Source: PSRF01 sp035472495 (GTDB lineage: Bacteria > Acidobacteriota > Blastocatellia > Pyrinomonadales > Pyrinomonadaceae). From it: a DNA stretch of 64,000 bases. The stretch lies in the NCBI GenBank assembly GCA_035472495.1, contig DATIPD010000016.1:124001-188000 (forward strand), in the 5' to 3' direction. Both the position numbers and the translations under genes were made by a program. This document shows positions 1 to 7,267 of this stretch, piece by piece (positions within the stretch are counted from its first letter, which is position 1; the number at the start of each line of letters is the position of its first letter). The notes beneath the pieces are model-generated. The model did no database searches. It was not told where the DNA came from and was given only the letters and a program-made list of their open reading frames with translations.

Positions 1-278
1 AAACCAACAAGCGTCGTAGCGAGAACAAGACAAAAGAACGCGACCGCCGCTTGAATACCTTGGCGCCTTAGGAGGCTACCGTCGGGGTACAGGCGACGAT
101 ATGCACGATGAAGCCTGGAAGTTTTCGACGGATACCACCAGAACACGTCGAATTGCTCGTCCGTCGGCAACTTTGCATTGACCGCGTCAACAATCGCGAA
201 TTGGGTGGTAGTTGCGGCGAATCCGAATCCGCTGACGCAGAGGAAAAGCACGAAAGCAATTGCCAACCTTAGGGTCAT
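1..278 (-). CDS. Hypothetical small membrane protein (3' end beyond window)
   Basis: The reading frame opens at an ATG at 278 and stays open to the window edge, giving at least 92 residues. It has a hydrophobic N-terminal segment (about residues 4-22) and a second hydrophobic stretch near the visible end (about 74-92). Between them lies a soluble part with the motif FDVFWWYPSKTSRLHRAYR. The W-rich WWYP...LHR..R..YPDG pattern resembles small orphan proteins seen in many soil bacteria, but I do not recognise a function. It lies 24 bp beyond a predicted attC site, the position expected for a cassette gene. No strong ribosome binding site is visible. Confidence 0.6.
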   Translation of the reverse strand, partial: MTLRLAIAFVLFLCVSGFGFAATTTQFAIVDAVNAKLPTDEQFDVFWWYPSKTSRLHRAYRRLYPDGSLLRRQGIQAAVAFFCLVLATTLVG

Positions 279-301
279 GGGTCACCAGGAATTTAGAAGA
301 C

Positions 302-408
302 GTCAAACGTTTGAGTTGACGCGGCAGCGCGAATTCAACGGCAAGCATCGCCGGACCAATTATGATGCAAACATGCTCCCGCCGCTTGTGGCCAACGATT
401 TGTTCGAC
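302..408 (-). repeat. attC-like site A
   Basis: On the minus strand a 107-bp imperfect palindrome runs from GTCGAAC (R''-like, 402-408) to GTTTGAC (R'-like, 302-308); the ends are complementary at 6 of 7 positions. The right half reads GTCAAC, six bases, GTTTGAC, like the L'-spacer-R' half of classical integron attC sites. The left half has the usual 5-base spacer after R'' and a GTTG...GCGGC block that pairs with GCCGCGTCAAC on the right. It begins 11 bp after a stop codon and ends 24 bp before the next start. Confidence 0.65.
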
Positions 409-419
409 GGCGCCGCCAC

Positions 420-779
420 TCAAGCGCGATCTTCGATGACATACGACAGAGTATAACCGTGCGTGAACCTTCCGCCAGCCCACGCGAGATATAAGATTCG
501 AACCGGCAGGCGACAGCCGGGACAGTAGAAATCAACGAATGAATTAAATTTATCGTCCGACGCCGGCGATGCAGTTCCGATAGCTTGCGCGTCGATAGAT
601 GACAGATTTGTGAATTGTGACCGTTGATGCTTCTCGAAGTCTCTCATTCCGAAAGAGATTTGTTCGGCACAGCGCGGACATGTGTAGGTTGAATCAGGAT
701 ACGTTTCCCAATCCTGGTCGGCACAGAATTCCAGTTTCGACATCCGATCTGCGGCATCGATGATGGAATATTTTGGCAT
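420..779 (-). CDS. Hypothetical zinc-ribbon protein
   Basis: This is a 119-residue soluble protein with two CxxC pairs, TCPRCAEQ near residue 34 and YCPGCRLPV near residue 85. The spacing fits a split zinc ribbon that could bind one zinc ion. There is no signal peptide or membrane segment. The stop lies 11 bp before an attC-like site, so it reads as a cassette gene. I do not recognise the family; the metal-binding call rests only on the cysteine pattern. Confidence 0.6.
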   Translation of the reverse strand: MPKYSIIDAADRMSKLEFCADQDWETYPDSTYTCPRCAEQISFGMRDFEKHQRSQFTNLSSIDAQAIGTASPASDDKFNSFVDFYCPGCRLPVRILYLAWAGGRFTHGYTLSYVIEDRA

Positions 780-839
780 GAGAGTGCGGTCGATTTGATC
801 TTACCCGGCCTCGGTCGGTTCGCAGGTAATGAAGAAGAA

Positions 840-947
840 ATCTAACGCCGGAGTTGACGCGTCGGCAAGATATTCATCCTTCCGCCTTCATCCTTCATTC
901 TTGCAGTTCAAGTTCCCGCCGTTCACGTCCAAGGTTTGTTGTTCGGC
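840..947 (-). repeat. attC-like site B
   Basis: This is a 108-bp imperfect palindrome on the minus strand, from GCCGAAC (941-947) to GTTAGAT (840-846). The right end matches the GTTRRRY consensus exactly and is preceded by GTCAAC plus a 6-base spacer. The left L''-like box TTGGACG has one extra base relative to its partner CGTCAAC, a hallmark of attC. The loop region contains the degenerate word GATGAAGGATGAAGG. The stop codon of the preceding gene (923-925) falls inside the site. Confidence 0.65.
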
Positions 948-1612
948 GACCGCTCGTTTAATCGCTGTCGTGCTTGTTGCAGATATGATCGAACAAGCTG
1001 ATATTCCGTGTCATTGAAGTCAAGTGCTAGCGCACAAGGTGCAGGAAGATCCCAAAACCCGCAATTGTTTTTGATATCCGCAGCACCCCTTTCAAGCGGA
1101 GCCAGATACTCGTCCAACACTATCAGCGACTCGGCGTTGGAGATTGGAGTTAGGCACAGTTCTCGTTTGTCCCCGAGTGACCATAATGCTGTAAACGATT
1201 GCGGTCGATAACCCTGAGCGAAAATAAACGTGCCCTCGAGGGAACGCCCTTTCCCGATAAATATAAACGGCAGCAAAGGAAGGCCCCTGGATTTAGGCAA
1301 CTTGATCTTGAACGATTCGCCCGCCCGGTAAACGAAAGGTTTTGCCAAATAGTCGGAATGCTTTCCGTGTTGTGGGCCCTCGCCGAGCATGGTCGATGTC
1401 CCGGAAAACGACGAGTATCGCGGGATCACCAAAACCTCCGGGATAAGTTTGCCGGTGGCCGAGTCGATGAAGCGTACCGGGTCCGAAGGTACTTTTCGCT
1501 GTTGTCCCGTCGCACTTGACCCGATCAAAGTCACGCTGATAATAGTCAACGCCAGACAACGCCAGCGCCGCGTGTGCTGGAAGCACTTTGTTTCTTTTGA
1601 ATGTGTCGACAT
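923..1612 (-). CDS. Hypothetical secreted protein
   Basis: The 229-residue product starts at the internal ATG at 1612, chosen because it puts a basic stretch and the hydrophobic segment CLALTIISVTLIGSSATG at the N terminus as a signal peptide or anchor. A longer frame back to 1672 would read through the attC-like site. The mature part is beta-rich with a carboxypeptidase-regulatory-like opening (DPVRFIDSATGKLIPEVLVI), which resembles a surface beta-sandwich. Two cysteines near the C terminus could form a disulphide. Function unknown; position fits a cassette gene. Confidence 0.6.
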   Translation of the reverse strand: MSTHSKETKCFQHTRRWRCLALTIISVTLIGSSATGQQRKVPSDPVRFIDSATGKLIPEVLVIPRYSSFSGTSTMLGEGPQHGKHSDYLAKPFVYRAGESFKIKLPKSRGLPLLPFIFIGKGRSLEGTFIFAQGYRPQSFTALWSLGDKRELCLTPISNAESLIVLDEYLAPLERGAADIKNNCGFWDLPAPCALALDFNDTEYQLVRSYLQQARQRLNERSPNNKPWT

Positions 1613-1624
1613 CACAGTGTTGCT

Positions 1625-1718
1625 GCCGAACGGTTGACGCGCGGCCGCGCGATTCACGAAGCATCGCCGCACGAATCAGGTTACGAAACACGCCCGCGAC
1701 GGCGATTCATCGTTCATC
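1625..1718 (-). repeat. attC-like site C
   Basis: This 94-bp minus-strand imperfect palindrome runs from GATGAAC (1712-1718) to GTTCGGC (1625-1631). Its body aligns well with site A: both contain CGGCGATGCTT followed by a CGCG-rich block and GCGTCAAC. The spacer before R' is shorter than in sites A and B. It overlaps the stop of the preceding gene and ends 12 bp before the next start. Confidence 0.5.
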
Positions 1719-2304
1719 CTTGCTTTTTCAATCCGGCAAAGTTGCCACGAACCTTGAGCGGTTGGTACGGCCACGCGGCGGTTTTTCCTGAGACAGCGTT
1801 CTTACAGATAGCGACTTCCAGTTGGAAGCTCCCTTCCAGTTCATCCGACCCCGTGCGCGCGGTCGTGTGAAGATAGCCAACCGTCAGGTCTGAGGGTCGA
1901 CAGTTGAATTTCAACGGTCTGCCCCCGAGTTTCACCGGAAATGCGACGTGTGTTCCTTCAGTGAGCCGTCCCTGGCCGTCGGTTTCAATTAAAACGTCCC
2001 AGCCGCCGTCGGCGCTAAGCTCGATGTGATCCGGTCCTATCTTGCCGATCTTGGCGCCGAGACTCGCCTGATCTAACAGCGGCCCGCGATCGTAACCCAG
2101 GATGACGCGAGGGATCTCCCAAGGTGCGCGTCCTGAATTAAAGGCCGGCATCTCGACCAGAACTTCGAAGGCCGGGCCTCCGATTTGTCGCGAAATTTCC
2201 GACACAGTCGGGCCAGCCGGCTCAGCCCTTCGCAGTCTCAGCGCGACGATACACGCAAGCAGCAACGCCAGCGCGATGATGATCACCAATATCTTCTTTC
2301 TCAC
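1714..2304 (-). CDS. Hypothetical membrane-anchored protein
   Basis: A GTG start at 2304 gives 196 residues beginning VRKKILVIIIALALLLACIV, a typical signal-anchor. The longer frame back to 2418 reads attC sequence and was rejected. The rest is a soluble extracytoplasmic domain with a beta-rich pattern (FEVLVEMPAFNSG, WDVLIETDGQGRL). No family was recognised. It is followed directly by an attC-like site, which places it in the cassette array. Confidence 0.55.
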   Translation of the reverse strand: MRKKILVIIIALALLLACIVALRLRRAEPAGPTVSEISRQIGGPAFEVLVEMPAFNSGRAPWEIPRVILGYDRGPLLDQASLGAKIGKIGPDHIELSADGGWDVLIETDGQGRLTEGTHVAFPVKLGGRPLKFNCRPSDLTVGYLHTTARTGSDELEGSFQLEVAICKNAVSGKTAAWPYQPLKVRGNFAGLKKQG

Positions 2305-2381
2305 TGCAGTACCAGTACGGTAGAAGCGATTCGTGGGCAGGATTCGCTTGCCATGTTCTCTTCCGAAGAATGAAAACCGTC

Positions 2382-2482
2382 GCACAATGGGCCTTACGCG
2401 GCCGCACGATTGCGCCAACTTTGATTACAAAAGCTTCATGCGAAACACGCTCCCGCGGCTCGCGCCTAACGATTTGTTATTT
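2382..2482 (-). repeat. attC-like site D
   Basis: The left end AAATAAC (2476-2482) plus a 5-base spacer and GTTAGGC closely matches the left end of site A (GAAC-AAATC-GTTGG). The shared body word GCGGGAGC.TGTTT follows in both sites. The right end is degenerate (ATTGTGC at about 2382-2388), as can happen because most of R' comes from the neighbouring cassette. It starts 18 bp after the stop at 2501. Confidence 0.5.
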
Positions 2483-2500
2483 GCGTCCGCCAAAGCCGAA

Positions 2501-2989
2501 TCAGTTTCGGGTTTCATGAAGATCTGCGCGAACGTCGTAGTATTCCATCCCGATTCTATTGCCAGTTAGTTCAACACGCCCACGTACATCTTTCAGCGTG
2601 TAGACAAAATAGAAATTAGCCACACCGGACGAACAGCTATCGGCGATTGTCGCCCCGTTGTCGTGAAGAGCCCGTTCCACCTCGAGTTTCAACGCGTTGA
2701 ATAGCGCCGTTTCATCAACAACCTCGTTCGATTTTAGGCGGCAACCACAGCTGTCGCTTTTATAAGAATTGAAGTGTGCCCCGCCGGCGCCGAAGCCGCC
2801 GACACGTCCACCGACGCCTCCACCACCACCCGCCATTGGATCGCAGCTTGCGGCAGCGGCAGGTTTGTTACGTTCGACTAGCTTACGCGTCGAGAAGTTA
2901 GAAAAGAAGGAGGTTTCTGGCGACCACATACACGATACGTAGAATAGTGCGAGCGAAACCGCCAGCGCGATCGAGATTCTGTGCTTCAT
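2501..2989 (-). CDS. Hypothetical lipoprotein
   Basis: The 162-residue product starts at the ATG at 2989 so that the signal ISIALAVSLALFYVSC sits at the N terminus and ends in a plausible lipobox cysteine. A glycine-rich stretch (AGGGGGVGGRVGGFGAGG, about residues 53-70) follows, then a folded domain with a CGC pair and a further cysteine. Upstream sequence in the same frame overlaps the neighbouring gene and was not used. Function unknown. It follows the gene at 3019 by 29 bp, so the two may share one cassette. Confidence 0.6.
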   Translation of the reverse strand: MKHRISIALAVSLALFYVSCMWSPETSFFSNFSTRKLVERNKPAAAASCDPMAGGGGGVGGRVGGFGAGGAHFNSYKSDSCGCRLKSNEVVDETALFNALKLEVERALHDNGATIADSCSSGVANFYFVYTLKDVRGRVELTGNRIGMEYYDVRADLHETRN

Positions 2990-3018
2990 GGACCAGGCCG
3001 CGCTGTGACGCGGACCCG

Positions 3019-3423
3019 TTACGATCCCACAATCCAACCCAGGCCGGAACAGTCGTGACATAGAATTCCTTTCGGCCCAAGAACACCGCGGTGCAACCAG
3101 CCCACTCCTTTGCACGCGTCGCACGCCGGAGCGTCTGGCGGACGATCGGGAAGCAACTGCGCGAGCGCGGACAGGTATTCTGAGCCGAGTACCAAACATG
3201 CAATCTGCGCTTGTCGGCTACGATCTGCGACTGGCGGTTCATCGTTAGACGGATCGTAGGTTTCCATGAAGATGTCACCAGCGGGCGAAACATAACAGTC
3301 GTATCCAATACTCCCGCAGATAGGAACCGCCGTCCGGTCGCTCGAGAGTTGCGCGGCGGACGACTCCTTCATTCGGTCGAATCGAGCCTGGATCTCGGAC
3401 TTGAGTTCGGGCGGAAGTTTCAT
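3019..3423 (-). CDS. Hypothetical protein with DnaJ-type CxxCxGxG zinc ribbon
   Basis: This 134-residue soluble protein has a C-terminal pair of motifs, CDACKGVGW and CHDCSGLGW, that match half of a DnaJ-like zinc-binding repeat. The first 80 residues look like a SUKH or SMI1-like immunity-type fold by general pattern (CYVSPAGDIFMETYD...), but this is weak. It is the first gene of the orphan cluster; a possible R' core lies at about 3437-3444, just upstream. Confidence 0.55.
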   Translation of the reverse strand: MKLPPELKSEIQARFDRMKESSAAQLSSDRTAVPICGSIGYDCYVSPAGDIFMETYDPSNDEPPVADRSRQAQIACLVLGSEYLSALAQLLPDRPPDAPACDACKGVGWLHRGVLGPKGILCHDCSGLGWIVGS

Positions 3424-3500
3424 CGCTTAATGACCGGCGCCAACGTTCCGTCGTCGTCTCCGTTCTGATTTTTGCAGTGCTCTGATTATGATACTCCAAC

Positions 3501-4427
3501 ATGCGCAACATCCTACTCATCTTCATCGATGGTCTCGGCATCGGTTCGCGTGGGCCGCAGAACCCCTTTGACGGTCTCGAAGATGCGGAACCTTTGGCGG
3601 TCTTCCTGGATGAATCGTTGAGAACCATTCACGACGGGATTGTTGTTCCAACTGACGCATCGCTTGGCGTTGAAGGCCGACCGCAAAGTGCTTCAGGGCA
3701 AACCACGATACTCACCGGCGTCAACGCGCCAAAACTTCTCGGCTACCACAAGCAGGGCTTTCCTAACGAAGCCATGCGGGAAATCATTCGTGAGAATTCA
3801 ATCTTCCTGCAATTGAAACGTGCCGGTGTCGCGCCCGTCACGTTTGCCAACACTTACACGCAGAGATTTTTCGACGAGCGTCCGCGTTGGATTTCGGCAA
3901 CCACAGCAGCGGTTGAAGCTGCTGATCTACATTTTCGCAGGGTTGAGGACTTGAAGGCGGGCCGGGCTGTTTACCAGGACTTCACCAACGCGGTGCTCAT
4001 CGAGCGAGGCGAAGATGTGGCGCCACGCACACCGGTCGAAGCCGCGACTGTGCTCGCGAATATTGCGAGCGAACATCGCTTCACACTTTACGAGTACTTC
4101 ATCACGGACAAAGTCGGACACAATCAGGATTGGGACAAAGCGCGACTCGTCCTGAAATCCCTCGGGGCGTTTGTCAGGGAAACACTAAACAGAATTGATT
4201 TCGAAACGACTTCCGTTATACTCACCAGCGATCATGGCAACATCGAAGATCTGTCAACGCGAAATCACACGCTGAATGCGGTGCCCACCATCGTTTGGGG
4301 CAACCACCGGGAGCGCATTGCCGGTCGCATCAAGAGTCTCGCTGACATCACACCAACGATCGTCGATCTTCTGACCACGAAAGAGACAGAACCGAATGGA
4401 GTCTCCCACCGCGCCCTCGGAAGTTAA
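3501..4427 (+). CDS. Alkaline-phosphatase-superfamily metalloenzyme (iPGM-like)
   Basis: This 308-residue cytosolic protein has the metal-binding motifs of the phosphoglycerate mutase (2,3-BPG-independent) and alkaline phosphatase superfamily: an N-terminal Asp in LIFIDGLGIG, a nucleophile candidate in SASGQTTILTG, DKVGHNQD, TSDHGNIED and a final His in NHT. It is much shorter than true iPGM (about 510 residues) and lacks the inserted transferase domain, so it is more likely a phosphatase or an unassigned metalloenzyme. Its last 32 bp overlap the start of the downstream permease, suggesting translational coupling. The substrate cannot be told from sequence. Confidence 0.75.
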   Translation: MRNILLIFIDGLGIGSRGPQNPFDGLEDAEPLAVFLDESLRTIHDGIVVPTDASLGVEGRPQSASGQTTILTGVNAPKLLGYHKQGFPNEAMREIIRENSIFLQLKRAGVAPVTFANTYTQRFFDERPRWISATTAAVEAADLHFRRVEDLKAGRAVYQDFTNAVLIERGEDVAPRTPVEAATVLANIASEHRFTLYEYFITDKVGHNQDWDKARLVLKSLGAFVRETLNRIDFETTSVILTSDHGNIEDLSTRNHTLNAVPTIVWGNHRERIAGRIKSLADITPTIVDLLTTKETEPNGVSHRALGS

Positions 4428-5841
4428 CGCAACTAATCCGACAAGTGGCGGCAAGGTAGCGCGCTATTCGTATTACGCGCTAGGCGTGCTGACGCTCGTC
4501 AATTTTCTCAACTACATCGACCGGCAAATCCTGCCGAGCGTCGCGCCCATCATGGCGGAGAAACTTCACTTGTCCGATACGGAAATCGGAGCGATGGAGG
4601 CTTCGCTATTGCTTTCGTTCACCGTGCTGGCGCCTTTGTTTGGCCGGCTCGGCGATCGTTATTCGCGCACGAAGCTCATGGCCGGGGCAGCTGTCATTTG
4701 GAGTATCGCCACCGGGCTGACCGGCGTGATGGATCACTTCCCTTTCCTGCCGGGACCGATCCATGTTCGTTTACCGGTAATCCAATTTAGTTTGGAACTG
4801 TCCGGTGTGGCGATCGTGCTCTGCGTAGTGCGTGCGATCGTTGGCGTCGGCGAATCGTCATACTCAACCATCACGCCAAGTTTGATCGCCGACTACTTTC
4901 CGCCTGCACGCCGCGCCACCGCGCTGGGAGTTTTTCAGGCTGCGATTCCGATGGGCTTCGCGCTCGGTTACGTGATTGGCGTAGTGCTCGCGCATTTCTT
5001 TGGCTGGCGCCTGGCGTTCATGATCGTCGGCATTCCGGGAATGATCACGGCCGCGTTTGTGGCACGTTTGCGGGAGCCGGTGCGCGGTGCAAACGAGCAG
5101 AGTCATGGCAGCACTGACGCTGCCAAATCGACGCCTCAGAAGAACGCGCCGCAGGAATCCTGGTTGAAGACGTCGTGGAAAATTCTCAAGACTCGCGATT
5201 GGTTACTGTCCACCGCCGGATACACCGCCCTGACATTTGTGCTGGGCGCATTTGGGACGTGGGCGACAATCTTGTTGGTTCGTGACAAGGGACTGACGGT
5301 AACTCAGGCGGGAATAACCCTCGGGCTTGTTTCCCTGCTCGCCGGCGCGGCCGGAACTTTCGGCGGCGGCTTGCTGGCTGATCGCTTGATCAAGAAACGA
5401 GGCAACGCTTATTTCCTCGTGTGCGCCGCCAGCAGTGCTCTGGGAATCATTCCCGTTTTTGTAGTTTTATCGTCAACTAACCCGTGGGTGTTTGTCCCGG
5501 CGATTTTCCTCTCGGTCTTTTTCCTGTTCATCAACAACGCCCCCTTCCATGCGATTTTGATCAATAGCGTAGGACCACTCGTGCGCGCGACCGCCGTGGC
5601 ACTGAACATCGTGATCATCCACATTATGGGCGACGTCATTTCACGGTTCGGCGTTGGGGTGCTGTCAGATTCAATTCAAGCAGGCAAGCTGTCGTTCATT
5701 GCAGGCGCCGCGCGATTGCTGGGAATTCAAGCGGAACGCCAGCATCTAACGGCGGCGCTACTGGTCGTGCCGATTAGTCTGCTGTTGTCGAGTTTGATCT
5801 TCTTGTACGGAGCCAAATCGCACCAGACCGCGGTGGAGTAA
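4396..5841 (+). CDS. MFS transporter, Spinster-like
   Basis: This 481-residue permease has about 12 hydrophobic segments. The first helix carries NFLNYIDRQILPSVAPIM, typical of the Spinster and aromatic-acid branches of the major facilitator superfamily, and loop 2-3 has the motif GRLGDRYSRTKLM. A hydrophilic central loop (about residues 225-260) separates the two six-helix halves. The start lies inside the 3' end of the metalloenzyme gene in another frame. Substrate unknown; sphingolipid or organic-anion transport is only a family-level possibility. Confidence 0.8.
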   Translation: MESPTAPSEVNATNPTSGGKVARYSYYALGVLTLVNFLNYIDRQILPSVAPIMAEKLHLSDTEIGAMEASLLLSFTVLAPLFGRLGDRYSRTKLMAGAAVIWSIATGLTGVMDHFPFLPGPIHVRLPVIQFSLELSGVAIVLCVVRAIVGVGESSYSTITPSLIADYFPPARRATALGVFQAAIPMGFALGYVIGVVLAHFFGWRLAFMIVGIPGMITAAFVARLREPVRGANEQSHGSTDAAKSTPQKNAPQESWLKTSWKILKTRDWLLSTAGYTALTFVLGAFGTWATILLVRDKGLTVTQAGITLGLVSLLAGAAGTFGGGLLADRLIKKRGNAYFLVCAASSALGIIPVFVVLSSTNPWVFVPAIFLSVFFLFINNAPFHAILINSVGPLVRATAVALNIVIIHIMGDVISRFGVGVLSDSIQAGKLSFIAGAARLLGIQAERQHLTAALLVVPISLLLSSLIFLYGAKSHQTAVE

Positions 5842-5904
5842 TTCCCATCGGGATTCGTAACGTCCAGATAACGACCCGGAAATATCCCACCGCTCCCGAA
5901 TCAT

Positions 5905-5982
5905 GTTCACGGATTTACGCGAACGACGGGAATCAGAAGAGATGTCTTTTTTTGATCTGCGTGATCCGCGAAAATCCGCGGC
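5905..5982 (+). repeat. Intergenic inverted repeat (CGCGGATT word)
   Basis: The left arm at 5908-5923 (CACGGATTTACGCGAA) and the right arm at 5961-5981 (GTGATCCGCGAAAATCCGCGG) are imperfect inverted copies, with further CGCG/GATCC words between them. The element fills the spacer between the converging MFS gene and the zinc-ribbon gene. Short in-frame stretches such as DLRDPRKSA are by-products of the repeat and not a gene. Confidence 0.6.
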
Positions 5983-6014
5983 CAAAGTTTTTTCGTTTCA
6001 ATCCCGCGCCGTCG

Positions 6015-6320
6015 TCACCCAGCTATTTTTCGTTCGTTCTCGGCCGAACTACTCTCGATACATTCGCGCGAGCAATAGACGGTTCTTCCGGAGTTGAATC
6101 CAATCGCGCGGTCTGCCGGAATCCACGTGCCGCAACCTTCACAACGAACTAACTTTCCCTCTGTTTTCGCAGTTGAACGGACGCCGCGGTCGGTGGGCGG
6201 AGTGGCGATAGTCTTCGCTACGCCAAAGATCTTCCTCAGCACCTGCAGGTAGGGATAGATGCGGGAATAGACTAGTAGCAGCAGTAGAGCCAACAGCGCT
6301 GCAATAACGAGAACCTTCAA
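6015..6320 (-). CDS. PP0621-like membrane-anchored zinc-ribbon protein
   Basis: This 101-residue protein starts with a single membrane helix (KVLVIAALLALLLLLVYSRI) and ends with a compact four-cysteine ribbon, CEGCGTWIP plus YCSRECIE. The arrangement matches the PP0621 family of short inner-membrane proteins, whose function is not known. The C-terminal domain would face the cytoplasm. It lies 18 bp after the ribbon-helix-helix gene on the same strand and is probably co-transcribed with it. Confidence 0.65.
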   Translation of the reverse strand: MKVLVIAALLALLLLLVYSRIYPYLQVLRKIFGVAKTIATPPTDRGVRSTAKTEGKLVRCEGCGTWIPADRAIGFNSGRTVYCSRECIESSSAENERKIAG

Positions 6321-6338
6321 CGATCCAATTACCTCGAA

Positions 6339-6617
6339 TTAACGATCCTCGCCACCTGATCGCCCGGTGGGCTCAAAGGTCGTGTCGACAATTCGGCGAC
6401 GCGGCGCCGGATCGGTCGAGCGACGGCGAGGAGTCGACTCTCGATTACGACGGTCGATGCTGCCGGCAGGTAAGCCTTTGCCGTGCACAGCTTCTTCCAG
6501 AATGCGCGTGATTTCCTGAGACAGCGTGCGGTGTTCGGCCGCTGCCCTGCGCCGCAAAGACTCTTTCAGGTGGTTTGGCACGTAAGCGCCAATGAAAACT
6601 CCCTTGCGATTCGCCAT
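6339..6617 (-). CDS. Arc-like ribbon-helix-helix DNA-binding protein
   Basis: This 92-residue protein has an N-terminal ribbon-helix-helix: strand VFIGAYVPNHL, then a first helix (KESLRRRAAAEHRTLSQEI) and a second helix, as in FitA or Arc-like antitoxins and repressors. The C-terminal 40 residues are Arg-rich and probably disordered (RRRSTDPAPRRR). No PIN or other toxin gene adjoins it, so it is more likely a stand-alone regulator. The gene downstream is a membrane zinc-ribbon protein. Confidence 0.7.
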   Translation of the reverse strand: MANRKGVFIGAYVPNHLKESLRRRAAAEHRTLSQEITRILEEAVHGKGLPAGSIDRRNRESTPRRRSTDPAPRRRIVDTTFEPTGRSGGEDR

Positions 6618-6677
6618 CTCTTCGCAGCCTCTCTTTCAGCGTGGTGGAAAAAACTAGTGAAGCTCTGGGAAAGTAAA

Positions 6678-7216
6678 GCCCAGCATGAACAGGTCTGTAA
6701 GCCGAATTCTGTGTCCCGATCTGAGATCTCAAATTTTCAGATCTCAAATTTCAAATCAAAGCTGATTCGAAACTGAAAATCTCAGTTCTCAGATCGGGTG
6801 GCGATCATTCATCTAGCCCAACCGTTGCCAGTTGGATCAAGCGATCTACCCGGAGGTCGTTCCCGACGAATCGGGATTGGACGGGCCGCCCTATTTGACG
6901 CCTCCCTATTTGATCTTGCACCGCGAGGAGTTTGCCTGGCCGCGGGTGTCACCACTCGCGCCGGTGCGCTCTTACATTAAGCCCTTGCGGGCCGCACCAT
7001 TTCACCCATCACCCCGACGAGTCGGGACTGGTTTGCTTTCTGTTGCACTTGTCGTCGCCCGTTAAGGCGCCCCGCCGTTAGCGGGCTCGCTGCCCTGTAG
7101 TGTTCGGACTTTCCTCTCCTGGTCAAACCCGCGAGCTAATAATTCAGATGTAATCCGAAAATGAGTTCTGGGTTGGGTCCAGCAGCGACCGCCCGACCTG
7201 TTCGTTATGCTGGGCC
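6678..7216 (-). ncRNA. rnpB: RNase P RNA (M1 RNA), class A
   Basis: On the minus strand the RNA carries the universal GAGAGGAAAGTCCGAAC box near its 5' end and ACAGAATTCGGCTTACAGACC near its 3' end, with the conserved AGATGAATGATCGCC before it. The 5' segment GCCCAGCAT...GAACAGGTC pairs with the 3' segment GACCTGTTCATGCTGGGC, which sets the ends. Its length of about 539 nt is well above the usual 350-450. Much of the excess is an 84-nt hairpin at the P19 position (6715-6798), plus two hairpins capped by CCCGACGARTCGGG. Confidence 0.93.
6715..6798 (-). repeat. AT-rich hairpin inserted at P19 of rnpB
   Basis: Left arm 6715-6740 and right arm 6773-6798 are inverted copies matching at about 23 of 26 positions. 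Both arms and the loop are built from the repeated words AGATCTCAAATTT and TTTTCAG. It interrupts the RNase P RNA exactly where B. subtilis-type RNAs carry P19, and it can extend that helix without disturbing the core. Confidence 0.75.
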
Positions 7217-7267
7217 GAGAGAGTATAGCAAGCAGTGTTCAACAGGTACAGCGCCTGCGCGGACAGC

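Larger units (their letters stand above)
302..3444 (-). mobile_element. Probable integron gene-cassette array without integrase (CALIN)
   Basis: Six small, mostly unrecognisable genes all lie on the minus strand. Four of the spacers (302-408, 840-947, 1625-1718, 2382-2482) contain 94-108-bp imperfect palindromes with R''/L''/L'/R'-like boxes oriented with the genes. A GTTGGCG-like R' core also lies at about 3437-3444, just upstream of the first gene. This is the arrangement of integron cassettes. No tyrosine recombinase is visible; the neighbour at 3501 is a housekeeping-type gene, so the array ends here. The rest, and possibly an integrase, would lie left of the window. No separate attC is seen between the genes at 2501 and 3019, which may share one cassette. 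Confidence 0.6.

Noticed and set aside
3424..3500. Integron integrase or attI upstream of the cassette cluster
   Set aside because: Only a short R'-like core is seen and the next gene is a metalloenzyme; no tyrosine recombinase is in the window.
6339..6617. Toxin-antitoxin pair with the ribbon-helix-helix protein
   Set aside because: Neighbours are a PP0621-like protein and rnpB; no PIN or other toxin gene adjoins.
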